Origin: Stakelama sediminis
Lineage (GTDB): Bacteria; Pseudomonadota; Alphaproteobacteria; Sphingomonadales; Sphingomonadaceae
DNA length: 64,000 nt
Reading direction: 5' to 3'
Assembly (NCBI RefSeq): GCF_014199335.1
Contig: NZ_JACIJI010000003.1
Location: 186,001 to 250,000 of the forward strand
Position numbers and translations under genes: made by a program. Of the stretch, positions 16,331 to 25,071 are shown piece by piece. The stretch's first letter is position 1. Every line of letters begins with the position of its first letter. Under the pieces are notes generated by a model, which saw only the letters and a program-made list of their open reading frames with translations, was not told the origin of the DNA and did not search any database.

Positions 16331-16408
16331 TCGGAACTGAAAAACGATTGTGAAATTTTTTGGAGTGCGGTTTAATGGCAGGAACAGCCAAGGAGCCGGA
16401 TTTCCATA

Positions 16409-17275
16409 ATGACCCCGCTTTCAAAATCTCCTTTTCCTGCCGACGATCAGAATCGTAACGCCATATGGACGATGCTGGTCACGCGCGACATCGCGGCATA
16501 TCTGGCACAGGCGTGGACCACTGTCGCCGACGATTTCGTGAAAACCGGTTTTTTCGGCGTCGATGCGCGTGGCAGCGCCGATCCCGATCAATGGGTTCCG
16601 CGTTTCGCATCACTCGACACCTATCGCGATGAATGGCTGCGTCAGGCGGCAGAAACCGCGGCAACGGTCGACCCTGCCCATGCAATGACCGCCTTGCATG
16701 CAGCCACCCGGCTGGAGCGAATCGATATCGACGGCGATTTCGCGATTGCGCACAAGAAGTTTCACGGCTCACTGCCGCTCCGGGATGGCGGATCGGCATT
16801 TCTGGACTGGCAGACGCAATATTTCTGCCGCCGCGAAGAGGGTCGCTGGAAGATTTCCGGCTTTGTCGGCTATATGGCGAACACCGGGGCAACGCCGTTC
16901 CGTCCGGCCGCCCTCACCCAGCATAAGACCGCAGGCCCCTATACCCCCGTGGTCGAAACCCGGCCGGGCGCCCGTATTCTGGTCATTTCCGGGCAGGCGC
17001 CCGTTGACCTCGACGGCAATGTCATCGGCGATACGCTGGAAGAACAAACCCGCGTCACGATGGACAATTGCCGCGCTCAACTGGAGGCGGCCGGCAGCGG
17101 GCTTTCGGAAGTGTTCAAGGTAACGGTCTATCTCACCGATCTGGATGGGTGGGGACAATTCAACACCGTGTACCGCGAATATATGCAGGAACCCTATCCC
17201 GCCCGAACGGCGGTACAGGCCGGCCTTCTCCCGGGCTTTCTCGTTGAAATTGAAATGTGGGCGACGAAACCATGA
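16409..17275 (+). CDS. Fusion of SnoaL/NTF2-like domain and RidA (YjgF/UK114) domain
   Basis: 288 residues, about twice the length of a RidA protein. Residues about 20-160 look like an NTF2-like cone (aromatic-rich RLERIDIDGDFAIAHKKF, then FLDWQTQYFCRREEGRWKISGF as the terminal strands). Residues about 170-288 are a RidA domain, with GARILVISGQAPVD, FKVTVYLTDL and PARTAVQAGLLPG, where the Arg of PARTAV corresponds to the RidA catalytic arginine. RidA proteins hydrolyse reactive enamine/imine products of PLP enzymes. The stop overlaps the next gene by ATGA. The fusion may handle an imino or enol intermediate of amino-sugar-acid breakdown. Confidence 0.83.
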   Translation: MTPLSKSPFPADDQNRNAIWTMLVTRDIAAYLAQAWTTVADDFVKTGFFGVDARGSADPDQWVPRFASLDTYRDEWLRQAAETAATVDPAHAMTALHAATRLERIDIDGDFAIAHKKFHGSLPLRDGGSAFLDWQTQYFCRREEGRWKISGFVGYMANTGATPFRPAALTQHKTAGPYTPVVETRPGARILVISGQAPVDLDGNVIGDTLEEQTRVTMDNCRAQLEAAGSGLSEVFKVTVYLTDLDGWGQFNTVYREYMQEPYPARTAVQAGLLPGFLVEIEMWATKP

Positions 17276-18030
17276 AATGGACGGAAATGACCTCACCGCA
17301 GATCGCGCAGGTCAATCGGGCGCTCCCGCTGGTCATGAACATCAGCGCGGTGGAACAACACGGCCATCATCTTCCCGTCGGCACAGACGCGATGATCGGC
17401 GCCAACCTGCTCAGCATGGTGGAAGCGCGGATGCCGGAACGGATGCTGGTCCTGCCGCAGCTACAGATTTGCTGCTCGGCGCATCACAGCGACTTTGCCG
17501 GTACCCTGACGATCCGCCACGAAACCATGCTCGCCTATATCTGTGACGTGCTGAACAGTGCGCTCGCCCAGGGCTTTCGCACGGTCGTGCTGTTCAACAG
17601 CCATGGCGGCAACGAAGCGATCGGCAGGGTCATCGTCGAAAAAATGGGCCATGCCCATCCCGATGCGCAGGTGGCGATGCTGACATGGTGGACGGTGGCG
17701 CATGACGCATTGCTCGACATTCGCGAATCGGGCTTTGGCGGCGTCGGCCATGCCTGCGAATTTGAAACCTCGCTGATCGAACATTTCCTGCCTGGACTGG
17801 TCGATCAGGACGCAATTGCCGATCCGGACATGCCGCAGCCCTATTGCTGGGCCCAGGCCGACATGCTGACCGCCCCCAGCGGCATCGTGTATCGGTCCAT
17901 GCGCACGCAGTCGGGCGGAACGGGTACGGTCGGCCGCCCCTCCTTTGCCTCTCCGGAAAAAGGCGCACGGATCGCCGATACCGTTGTGGAGCGTCTGTGC
18001 ACGATGATCGGCGATCTGGGATCGGCGTAA
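17272..18030 (+). CDS. Creatininase-family metal-dependent hydrolase
   Basis: 252 residues from the ATG inside the stop of the RidA fusion gene. Metal-site motifs of the creatininase superfamily are present: EQHGHHLPVGTD (28-39), NSHGGN (H111) and GHACEFETS (H160, E163/E165). Members open cyclic amides or ring forms (creatinine, some inosose derivatives) or act as formamide hydrolases. Here, between a RidA fusion and a glycosidase and next to a sugar dehydrogenase, it may be the missing lactone- or ring-opening step; that is inference. Confidence 0.87.
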   Translation: MKWTEMTSPQIAQVNRALPLVMNISAVEQHGHHLPVGTDAMIGANLLSMVEARMPERMLVLPQLQICCSAHHSDFAGTLTIRHETMLAYICDVLNSALAQGFRTVVLFNSHGGNEAIGRVIVEKMGHAHPDAQVAMLTWWTVAHDALLDIRESGFGGVGHACEFETSLIEHFLPGLVDQDAIADPDMPQPYCWAQADMLTAPSGIVYRSMRTQSGGTGTVGRPSFASPEKGARIADTVVERLCTMIGDLGSA

Positions 18031-18062
18031 CGCCGCCATCCATAGCATTTGGGGGAACTATC

Positions 18063-20036
18063 ATGGGCCATTTCATCGCAAAGACATCCATCGGCACGCT
18101 GGCTCTGGCATGGTGCATCGGGGCCGCACCTGCACCCGATGCACCATCCTCGTTCGGCAATGCCCCGGTCAGCGCACACTGGTCGGTCTCAGGCGGTCAT
18201 CTGCAGGATATGACCGTCCGCGACGGCCTCAACCATCGCGTCATGAAGGTATCGGCGCCCTTTGCTCTCCATCTGAGCGACGGCAGTGTACTGACGCCTG
18301 CGACGCTGACGATGAGGGCGCCCCCGGTGCGCAGCACGATCGCGCCCGAACCGGATGCATCGCGGCTGGCGGACCGTAAACCCCGCACGCAGGTGGCGGC
18401 GACCTTCATCGACAAGGCCGGACGGATTGAGGTCAAATGGCGACTGATTCAGGTCGCCGATGCCCGATATCTGCGCGAAGTGGTGACAATCAGGGCCCTG
18501 AAGCAGGACGAACAGATCCCGCGCGTGGACCTGTTCGATGCGACCGCCGCCAATGCCGAAGTGGTCGGGCGCGTCAAAGGCTCGCCGATCGTTTCCGGCC
18601 CGGATTACTTTCAGTTCGAACACCCGCTGTCGCAAAGTCAGGCCGGGATTGACGACGGATCGGTCAAACTATGGATCGACCGTGCACTACCGCTGGAAAA
18701 GGGGAAATCGGTCACCTATTCCGCCGCCGTCGGCGTCACCGCCAAGGGGCAGCTTCGCCGGGGATTTCAGGCCTATCTGGCGGATCAGCGCGCGCATCCC
18801 TATCGCCCCTTTCTGCACTATAACAGCTGGTACGATATCGGGTTCACCAATCCCTATACCGCGGATCAGGCGGTGGAGCGGATCAATAGCTTCTGCCGCG
18901 AACTTTCCGAAAAACGCGGCGTGAAGATTGATTCCTTTCTGTTCGATGACGGATGGGATGATCGCACGGGTAGCTGGGGCTTCAGCAAGGATTTTCCCGA
19001 CGGCCTGATTCCCCTGCGCAATGCCGCCGCGAAATGCGGTGCCGCCCCCGGCATCTGGCTGTCCCCATGGGGGGGATATGACGAAGCCAAGAAGGAGCGC
19101 GTCAGGAACGGCAAGGCACGGGGCTATGAAACGATCAAGGGCGGTCTCGCGCTGTCCGGTCCCAATTATTACAAGCGTTTTCATGCCGTGACGATGGCGC
19201 TGGTTACGCAACAGGGCGTCAACCAGTTCAAGTTTGATGGCACCGGCAATGCCGATCAGGTCGTCCCCGGCAGCCGCTTCAACAGCGATTTCGACGCGGC
19301 GATTCAACTGATCGAGGATTTGCGTGCGGCCAAGCCGGGCCTGTTCATCAACCTGACCACCGGCACCTATCCCTCTCCGGCCTGGCTGCGCTATGCCGAT
19401 ACCATCTGGCGCGGCGGTGCCGACCATGCATTTACCGGTGTCGGTACGCCACGCGAACGCTGGATCACCTATCGCGACCAGCAAACCTATGAAAACATCG
19501 TCATCGGCGGCCCGCTTTTTCCCCTCAACTCCCTGATGCTGCACGGTATTATTTATGCCCAGCACGCGCCGGGACTAAACAGCGACCCCGGAAACGACTT
19601 CGCCAACGAAGTGCATTCCTTTTTCGGCACCGGCACCGAGTTGCAGGAAATGTATATCACTCCATCGCTGCTGACCCGGAAAAACTGGGATATGCTGGCA
19701 CAGGCCGCCCGCTGGTCGCGTTCCAATGCCGATGTGCTGAAGGATACTCACTGGATCGGCGGCGATCCGGGGCGGTTGCAGGTCTATGGCTGGGCGGCAT
19801 GGAGCCGGGAAAAGTCGATTATCACCCTGCGCAACCCCGATGACAGATCGCAAACCTATCTGCTCCATCCCGGCAGCGCGCTCGAACTGCCCCAGGGAGC
19901 ACCGACCGGCTATGCGGCGAAAACAGTCTGGCCGGATGGGGCCGCGGTGCCTGAGCATCTGGACGCAGGCCAGCCGACCCTCCTCCATCTCAGACCGTTC
20001 GAGGTACTGACTCTGGAACTCACGCCGATATCGTGA
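18063..20036 (+). CDS. GH36/clan-D-like exported alpha-glycosidase
   Basis: 657 residues from an ATG preceded by GGGGGAA. The N-terminus (IGTLALAWCIGAAPA) is a signal-type hydrophobic segment, so the enzyme is probably periplasmic. A beta-rich N-terminal domain (about 35-250) is followed by a (beta/alpha)8 barrel. The nucleophile candidate is D392 in FKFDGTGN and the acid/base is probably in DTIWRGGADHAF. The SFLFDDGWDD and WLSPWGG segments are typical of GH36-like alpha-galactosidases and alpha-N-acetylgalactosaminidases. It follows the creatininase-family gene by 32 nt in the same operon. Substrate is inferred from context. Confidence 0.83.
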   Translation: MGHFIAKTSIGTLALAWCIGAAPAPDAPSSFGNAPVSAHWSVSGGHLQDMTVRDGLNHRVMKVSAPFALHLSDGSVLTPATLTMRAPPVRSTIAPEPDASRLADRKPRTQVAATFIDKAGRIEVKWRLIQVADARYLREVVTIRALKQDEQIPRVDLFDATAANAEVVGRVKGSPIVSGPDYFQFEHPLSQSQAGIDDGSVKLWIDRALPLEKGKSVTYSAAVGVTAKGQLRRGFQAYLADQRAHPYRPFLHYNSWYDIGFTNPYTADQAVERINSFCRELSEKRGVKIDSFLFDDGWDDRTGSWGFSKDFPDGLIPLRNAAAKCGAAPGIWLSPWGGYDEAKKERVRNGKARGYETIKGGLALSGPNYYKRFHAVTMALVTQQGVNQFKFDGTGNADQVVPGSRFNSDFDAAIQLIEDLRAAKPGLFINLTTGTYPSPAWLRYADTIWRGGADHAFTGVGTPRERWITYRDQQTYENIVIGGPLFPLNSLMLHGIIYAQHAPGLNSDPGNDFANEVHSFFGTGTELQEMYITPSLLTRKNWDMLAQAARWSRSNADVLKDTHWIGGDPGRLQVYGWAAWSREKSIITLRNPDDRSQTYLLHPGSALELPQGAPTGYAAKTVWPDGAAVPEHLDAGQPTLLHLRPFEVLTLELTPIS

Positions 20037-20049
20037 ATCGGGGCACCGG

Positions 20050-21612
20050 TTATCCCTGAATGTTGCGCTTCAGGGTCAGGGAGCCATCGCGGTTCAGCGG
20101 CTGCCGGCACGCCCAGTTGAGCGGGTGAAGAACCCCCTTCACTTCCAGTTCGGCGCTCAGCTTCAGCCCCTGCCAGTCTCGTGTATCCGGCCATTCGAGC
20201 ATCACCTGATGCACACCGCTCGGTTTCGGAAAGCCGGAGTCCACACCGCCCATCGCGACAACCTGACCCGCCTCATCCTTCAGCGTCAGGCGGATGACGC
20301 CGGGAACTCCGGCGACACCGTCATTGGCAAGCCCGATCACCACCCCCTTCCCGCCGTCCCGTTCGAACGACCAGATGAAAGCGGGATAGACGCGATAGCC
20401 GATCCGGCGCGCGATATGATCGATAGCCTGCGGATATTTGTCGTAATAGCTGCGCACATGCACGGCCGAAATGTCGTGCCAGTTCCAGATCGACCAGTAA
20501 TTCGCTCCGACTGCCAGGACATGCGCAATAATCTGCTCGTTCTTGGTAACCCCGTCGACGATGGTCAGTTGATCCGGTGCACCCGTCGTCATTCCAACTT
20601 CACTGATCGCCGCAGTCCAGGCGGGCCGGTTGCTCAACGCCTCGATCTGGGTGTTTTCGATGAAGATCGTGTCGCTGCGGATCCAGTTATGCGACCGCAC
20701 CGTGCGATCCAGCACCGCCGCATTGCCGACATGGCTGAAATCGGGCTGGGTGTTCGTGACCAGCGGAGTCTTTGTCCAGTGCCGTAGCTGGACGTCGAAC
20801 ATCTGCATCATCGTCCGGGCCGCAACCATATCGCTGGGAAAAGGGTTCCCCTCGAACGGCCAGCTATGCCCCTCCCCCCAGAAACCGTACATCATGGTGT
20901 CCATATATTCGACATGGGGATTGCCGTCATACCGGTCGGCAAGCAGCGCATTCAGTTCCTCGAACGCCGCCTGATAGGCAGGATCGTCATAGCGCGGCAT
21001 TGCCTGTTTCTTGCGATAGCGGGTCTGAGACCGATCTCCCGGCCAGTCTCCTTTCAGGGGTACATAAGGGACTTTCCCGATCAGGAAGTCGGGCATGCCG
21101 GGTTCGGGGAAGTCGGGATTTTCCAGCATGATCCGAAACCCGACCCGCTTGCCGTAATGGGCGGCACAATCGAGGGTGATCCGCCACCAGTCGGGCAGAT
21201 CCAGCTTGCCGGGCCGCGACTGCACTTCGCGCCAGTTGGGACGAAGATAGACCTTCTGCGTAAACGGTAGGGCGACGATGTCCTCAATCGCCTTTTCGAG
21301 CGACTGACCCGGCAGGTGCGGCGGCCCGATATCGCCCGAAACATAGGCTGTCAGTCCCATACCGTAATTCGGTACGATATCGCGCGAAGGAGAGGTTGCC
21401 ATGACAACCTCTCCACCCGGCGCGTTCGCGTCCGCGCCATAATTGGTGAACGCCCCCTGATACAGCCGGTCGGGAACAGCCGGACCGCCGCCCCAGTCAT
21501 GGCCGGACCAGCGATGTTCGAGATATTGCGCATCGGCTGCGCGCGCGCCCAGCCCCGCCGTTGCCATACCGGCCGCACCGACCTTGAGGAAATCTCTGCG
21601 TTTCACCGGCAC
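20050..21612 (-). CDS. Tat-exported glycoside-hydrolase-like protein
   Basis: 520 residues. It begins MPVKRRDFLKVGAAGMATAG, a clear twin-arginine signal, so it is folded before export to the periplasm. The mature part looks like a (beta/alpha)8 glycoside hydrolase (WREVQSRPGKLDLPDWW, YMDTMMYGFWGEGHSW, FIENTQIEAL, NYWSIWNWHD) with a C-terminal beta domain. FWGEG and IFIENTQ contain glutamates in the right places for clan A acid/base and nucleophile residues. No exact family could be assigned. It is last in the gatZ-agaS-kinase operon, 26 nt after the kinase, and probably acts on a galactosamine- or galactose-containing glycan. Confidence 0.75.
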   Translation of the reverse strand: MPVKRRDFLKVGAAGMATAGLGARAADAQYLEHRWSGHDWGGGPAVPDRLYQGAFTNYGADANAPGGEVVMATSPSRDIVPNYGMGLTAYVSGDIGPPHLPGQSLEKAIEDIVALPFTQKVYLRPNWREVQSRPGKLDLPDWWRITLDCAAHYGKRVGFRIMLENPDFPEPGMPDFLIGKVPYVPLKGDWPGDRSQTRYRKKQAMPRYDDPAYQAAFEELNALLADRYDGNPHVEYMDTMMYGFWGEGHSWPFEGNPFPSDMVAARTMMQMFDVQLRHWTKTPLVTNTQPDFSHVGNAAVLDRTVRSHNWIRSDTIFIENTQIEALSNRPAWTAAISEVGMTTGAPDQLTIVDGVTKNEQIIAHVLAVGANYWSIWNWHDISAVHVRSYYDKYPQAIDHIARRIGYRVYPAFIWSFERDGGKGVVIGLANDGVAGVPGVIRLTLKDEAGQVVAMGGVDSGFPKPSGVHQVMLEWPDTRDWQGLKLSAELEVKGVLHPLNWACRQPLNRDGSLTLKRNIQG

Positions 21613-21638
21613 TTCTCCTCACTGTCGGGGCGATGGTT

Positions 21639-22583
21639 TCAGGGGATGGTTGCACCTGCCAGATGGGCGGCATACAGCGCCGCGCCATAGGCCGGGGAAT
21701 GGCGCGGCTCGACAAAGTCATAACGTCCCCTGTCCCCCAGACGCGCCTCCAGCCGCCCGCGCACCGAGGCGTCATTGGCCAGCACGCCGCCCGACCAGGA
21801 CAGCGGCACCGCTTCTGCGGAGTCGAACCCCAGTGTTTCGCGCAATGCCCGTGCCATTGCGGCAAGTTCGTCCGCAGCCCGTTCATGGATATCGATGGCG
21901 ACCGCATCGCCGGCGGCAACCGCCTGCGCAACGACGGGCGCGAGCCCCGCAATCCCGTCGCGCTGCAACCCCTGCTCGCCCATTACCTGCGCGCAGATGT
22001 CCAGATCATCGACCAGATCGAATCGCTGACGAAAGACTTCATGCAGCGGCCCTCTGGGCAACCGTCCGTCGCTCATCCGGCTGAAGGCGTTCAGCCCCTG
22101 AACTGCAATCCAGTAGGCGGATCCTTCATCACTGAACAATTCGCCCCAGCCGCCGACGCGGGCGGCTTTGCCCTGCCGTTCGCCATAGCCGATCGAACCG
22201 GTCCCGGCGACAAGGTTGATCCCGTCGGCACAGGCCAGCGATCCCGCCCAGCCGCAAATCATGTCGTTGCCGCACCGATAGCGGCCGTGACCCAGCAAGC
22301 GGCCGCATTGCGCCGCGAGTTGCGGATCGATCGCCGCGTCCTCTCCGAATGCGGGCAATCCGCAGAACACAAAGGCAAGGTCGCCCGGATCGGTATCGAG
22401 CTGGGCGCAAATGCCCGCAATGCCCGCTTCCAGCGCCCGCACTGCGCCGTCCAGCCCGACCTGCAAGTGATAGGTCGTGCCTTCAATCTGTCTCGCCGCG
22501 ACTTTCCCAGCCGCATCGATACAAACAAATTCCGTCTTGGTACCGCCGCCGTCGACGCCAAGGAACCAGCGCGAACCCTTCAT
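21639..22583 (-). CDS. BadF/BcrA-type sugar kinase, candidate N-acetylgalactosamine kinase
   Basis: 314 residues. The ASKHA ATPase fold is shown by GVDGGGTKTE (9-18), NLVAGTGSIGYG and VGGWGELFSDEGSAYWI, all typical of N-acetylhexosamine kinases of the BadF/BcrA class. It would phosphorylate GlcNAc or GalNAc at C6 in the cytoplasm. Its ATG overlaps the stop of the AgaS-type gene, and the AgaZ-type gene precedes that. In proteobacterial GalNAc clusters the kinase AgaK belongs to this same family, so AgaK is the best guess; a glucosamine-type specificity is not excluded. Confidence 0.88.
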   Translation of the reverse strand: MKGSRWFLGVDGGGTKTEFVCIDAAGKVAARQIEGTTYHLQVGLDGAVRALEAGIAGICAQLDTDPGDLAFVFCGLPAFGEDAAIDPQLAAQCGRLLGHGRYRCGNDMICGWAGSLACADGINLVAGTGSIGYGERQGKAARVGGWGELFSDEGSAYWIAVQGLNAFSRMSDGRLPRGPLHEVFRQRFDLVDDLDICAQVMGEQGLQRDGIAGLAPVVAQAVAAGDAVAIDIHERAADELAAMARALRETLGFDSAEAVPLSWSGGVLANDASVRGRLEARLGDRGRYDFVEPRHSPAYGAALYAAHLAGATIP

Positions 22584-23722
22584 GACTGAGAACTGTGAAT
22601 ACGCACGCCCTGTACCACACGATTGACCGTCCCGGTCGCGTTTGGCGTGTCCGGGGTCAGGCCCAGATTGAACGACGCCTGCAAGGCAAAAAGCTGTGCG
22701 GGAACGATATAGGGGAACAGCAGATCGACATCGCCCGTATCGGCAAGTCCGGAAACGCTGATCGTATCCTTTCCCTCATCCTGCGCGGACACCGCCAGAA
22801 CGGTCCCGGCCACACCATCGGCGCGCAATTCATCGATCATGTCGCGATCATAGGCACGGGTGAGCGGGTCGTTCGAGACGAAAACGACAATCAGCGTTTC
22901 GGCATTGACCACCGTCTTTGGCCCATGCCGGAAACCGAGGGTAGAATCGAACAGGGTGACGACCCTGCCGTCAGTGAGTTCAAGCAGCTTGAGTGCAGCT
23001 TCCCGCGCCAGTCCCCGAAACGGACCGCTACCCAGATATACCACACGGGAAAAGCTGCGTGCGGCCAAAGCCGCCATTGGCTGCTCGACCTCCGCCGTCA
23101 TCTGCGCGACAGCATCCGCAATCGCCCGGACTCGCTCCGCAAACGCCTCGATGCCCGAAAAAGCTGCCAGTGCCGTCAGCATCATTGCCGAAAAACTGGA
23201 CGTCATTGCAAAGGCCCGGTCATGGGTCGCTTCGGGCAGCACAATGACATGAGCGTCATCGCCCCGCCGCCCGGCCAGTGCCCCGTCGGCATTGCAGGTG
23301 ATGATAAGGTGCTGCCTGTCCGTTACCCGCGCATCGACCAGTTCGACCGCCGCCACACTTTCCGGGCTGTTGCCCGAACGGCCGAACGACACGAGCAGCG
23401 TCGGCGTGTCGGCTTCCAGATAGAGATCGGGGGCGCTGACGATATCGGTGGTTGCGACCGCTTCGACACGACGCCCGGTACGCCGCGCCAGCGACATGGC
23501 AAGGCATTCGCCGATAAAGGCCGAGGTACCCGCGCCCGCCAGAATAATGCGCAAATCCGGCTTTGCCAGCAACGGGGCAAGAAATGCTTCAATGGGCTGG
23601 CGCTGCTGCATCAGCAGCGCATATGTCCCGCGCAGGGTTTCCGGCTGTTGCAGGATTTCGCGGCGCGTCCAGGTTTCGGCATCATCCGCTGATGCTTTGG
23701 CCGCCGAAAGAAGATCAGACAT
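22580..23722 (-). CDS. agaS: SIS-domain sugar isomerase/deaminase, AgaS family
   Basis: 380 residues from ATG (MSDLLSAAKAS), overlapping the upstream gene by 8 nt. Two SIS domains are visible: the first around LAGAGTSAFIGECLAM with SFGRSGNSPESV, the second around YLGSGPFRGLAREAALKLLE. AgaS proteins convert galactosamine 6-phosphate to tagatose 6-phosphate with loss of ammonia. Flanked by a BadF-type kinase and an AgaZ-type protein, it fits that role well. Confidence 0.9.
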   Translation of the reverse strand: MSDLLSAAKASADDAETWTRREILQQPETLRGTYALLMQQRQPIEAFLAPLLAKPDLRIILAGAGTSAFIGECLAMSLARRTGRRVEAVATTDIVSAPDLYLEADTPTLLVSFGRSGNSPESVAAVELVDARVTDRQHLIITCNADGALAGRRGDDAHVIVLPEATHDRAFAMTSSFSAMMLTALAAFSGIEAFAERVRAIADAVAQMTAEVEQPMAALAARSFSRVVYLGSGPFRGLAREAALKLLELTDGRVVTLFDSTLGFRHGPKTVVNAETLIVVFVSNDPLTRAYDRDMIDELRADGVAGTVLAVSAQDEGKDTISVSGLADTGDVDLLFPYIVPAQLFALQASFNLGLTPDTPNATGTVNRVVQGVRIHSSQS

Positions 23723-24998
23723 GGGGGTGGCAGGCTCCGTAATAGGCGTCGAGCGTGGCGGAAATATGCGCAATCGTCATATCTGCCGGGTCAAGCGTGA
23801 CGCGCCCCGCGCGGTGCGCGGCAAAAACATTGGGAAGATACTGGCTGACCAGCGGTAGCGGCGGCACTCGTTCACGCAGGTTCGCGAACAGCTTTTCCTG
23901 CGCGGCGGCAATCTGCGGATCGGGCCAGTAATAACGGATGCGGTCGCTGAAACTGTATTGAAGCTGGAAATCGAGACCGGCCCCGGTGCCGTGATAATAT
24001 TTCGACCAGTTGCCCGGCTCAGCATGCATCCGTTCCAGCGTCACGGCACGAAGGCCGCTGCGCTTTGCTTCGGGCACCGTCTCCCGCTCGATGGCATCAA
24101 GCGCCCATAACGCCTCACGCAAGGCAAAGGTGACGCCCGGCCCGACCTTCAGGATCGCAAAATGGTCACGTACAAGCGCGGCAAGCGCGGCAGGCGTCTG
24201 GTAATCGGTCGAATGCGCTTCATAAACAATGTGGTCGACAGGCTCAATCGCAGCGCTGAGGGCGGCCGCCTTTTCGGGGAGATAATCGACCACCTTGTCA
24301 TGATCGAATTCGACACCCGGCTGAACCACCGTTGCGATCACCCTGTCCCATGCTCCGGACAGGCCCTGACTGACGAATAACTCCCGATGCATGCCGAGCG
24401 TTGCCAGCGCCGCTTCCGGCGTCGTGACAGTCAGTTCGTCCAGATCTTCGGCAGCGCCGCCGGGAACCGGCACCTCAGTTCCGATAATATAGGCCGGGGC
24501 ATATTCCGGGCCGCCATCATAGGCCGCTTCCGCCGCCCGGCACAGCCGCGCCGCCCGCTCGGCAATGACGGCTTCGGCAAGCGGCACCGGATCGTCGGCA
24601 CAGCTCATCGAGCAGTCGAGATGGATTTTTCCGAAACCGGCGGCGACATAGGCGCCCACCATGATCTCCGCCTTAGCCATCGCTTCCTCGGCAGAAAGCT
24701 TTGTCCATGCATTAGGACCGAGATGGTCACCGCCCAGCACCAGACGCGCATGCGGAAAGCCGATCCGGTCCGCAATCGCCCATACGAAATCACGATAAGC
24801 AGCCGGGTCCATGCCCGTATAGCCGCCATCCTGATTCACCTGATTGGACGTCGCCTCGATCAGAACAATCTGCGCGTCCTGGGCAAGCGCATGCCGTAAG
24901 GTTGCCTCTATGACCAGCGGGTGTGCCGTACAGACCGATGGGATGCCGACGCTCTCACCTGATTTATGCCGGGCGATGAGGTCGCGAATTGCTTTCAT
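23715..24998 (-). CDS. D-tagatose-bisphosphate aldolase class II, GatZ/KbaZ/AgaZ subunit family
   Basis: 427 residues from an ATG with AAGGAG upstream; a longer frame to 25154 has no such signal and would cross the regulatory box. The family segments IPSVCTAHPLVIEATL, LIEATSNQVNQDGGYTGM, GGDHLGPN and HLDCSMSCADDP are intact. In enteric bacteria the protein is a stabilising partner of the catalytic GatY/KbaY aldolase; in Aga clusters it has also been annotated as acting on tagatose 6-phosphate itself. No catalytic partner gene is in this window, so its exact role here is open. It is the first gene of the operon. Confidence 0.9.
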   Translation of the reverse strand: MKAIRDLIARHKSGESVGIPSVCTAHPLVIEATLRHALAQDAQIVLIEATSNQVNQDGGYTGMDPAAYRDFVWAIADRIGFPHARLVLGGDHLGPNAWTKLSAEEAMAKAEIMVGAYVAAGFGKIHLDCSMSCADDPVPLAEAVIAERAARLCRAAEAAYDGGPEYAPAYIIGTEVPVPGGAAEDLDELTVTTPEAALATLGMHRELFVSQGLSGAWDRVIATVVQPGVEFDHDKVVDYLPEKAAALSAAIEPVDHIVYEAHSTDYQTPAALAALVRDHFAILKVGPGVTFALREALWALDAIERETVPEAKRSGLRAVTLERMHAEPGNWSKYYHGTGAGLDFQLQYSFSDRIRYYWPDPQIAAAQEKLFANLRERVPPLPLVSQYLPNVFAAHRAGRVTLDPADMTIAHISATLDAYYGACHPHV

Positions 24999-25030
24999 GC
25001 CTACTCCTTGAATTCCCTTTCTCGATACCG

Positions 25031-25056
25031 CGAAAGGAAATGAAACGCAACAAAAC
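25031..25056 (-). promoter_or_regulatory. AgaR-like box upstream of the gatZ-agaS-kinase operon
   Basis: Minus-strand reading has repeated TTTC/TTTG units (TTTTGTTGCGTTTCATTTCC), matching the TTTCRTTTYRTTT pattern described for AgaR of the DeoR family. It sits 33 bp upstream of the gatZ-type ATG. Similar elements occur at 28167-28189 and 32309-32330. Confidence 0.55.
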
Positions 25057-25071
25057 GATGTATAATGAAAT

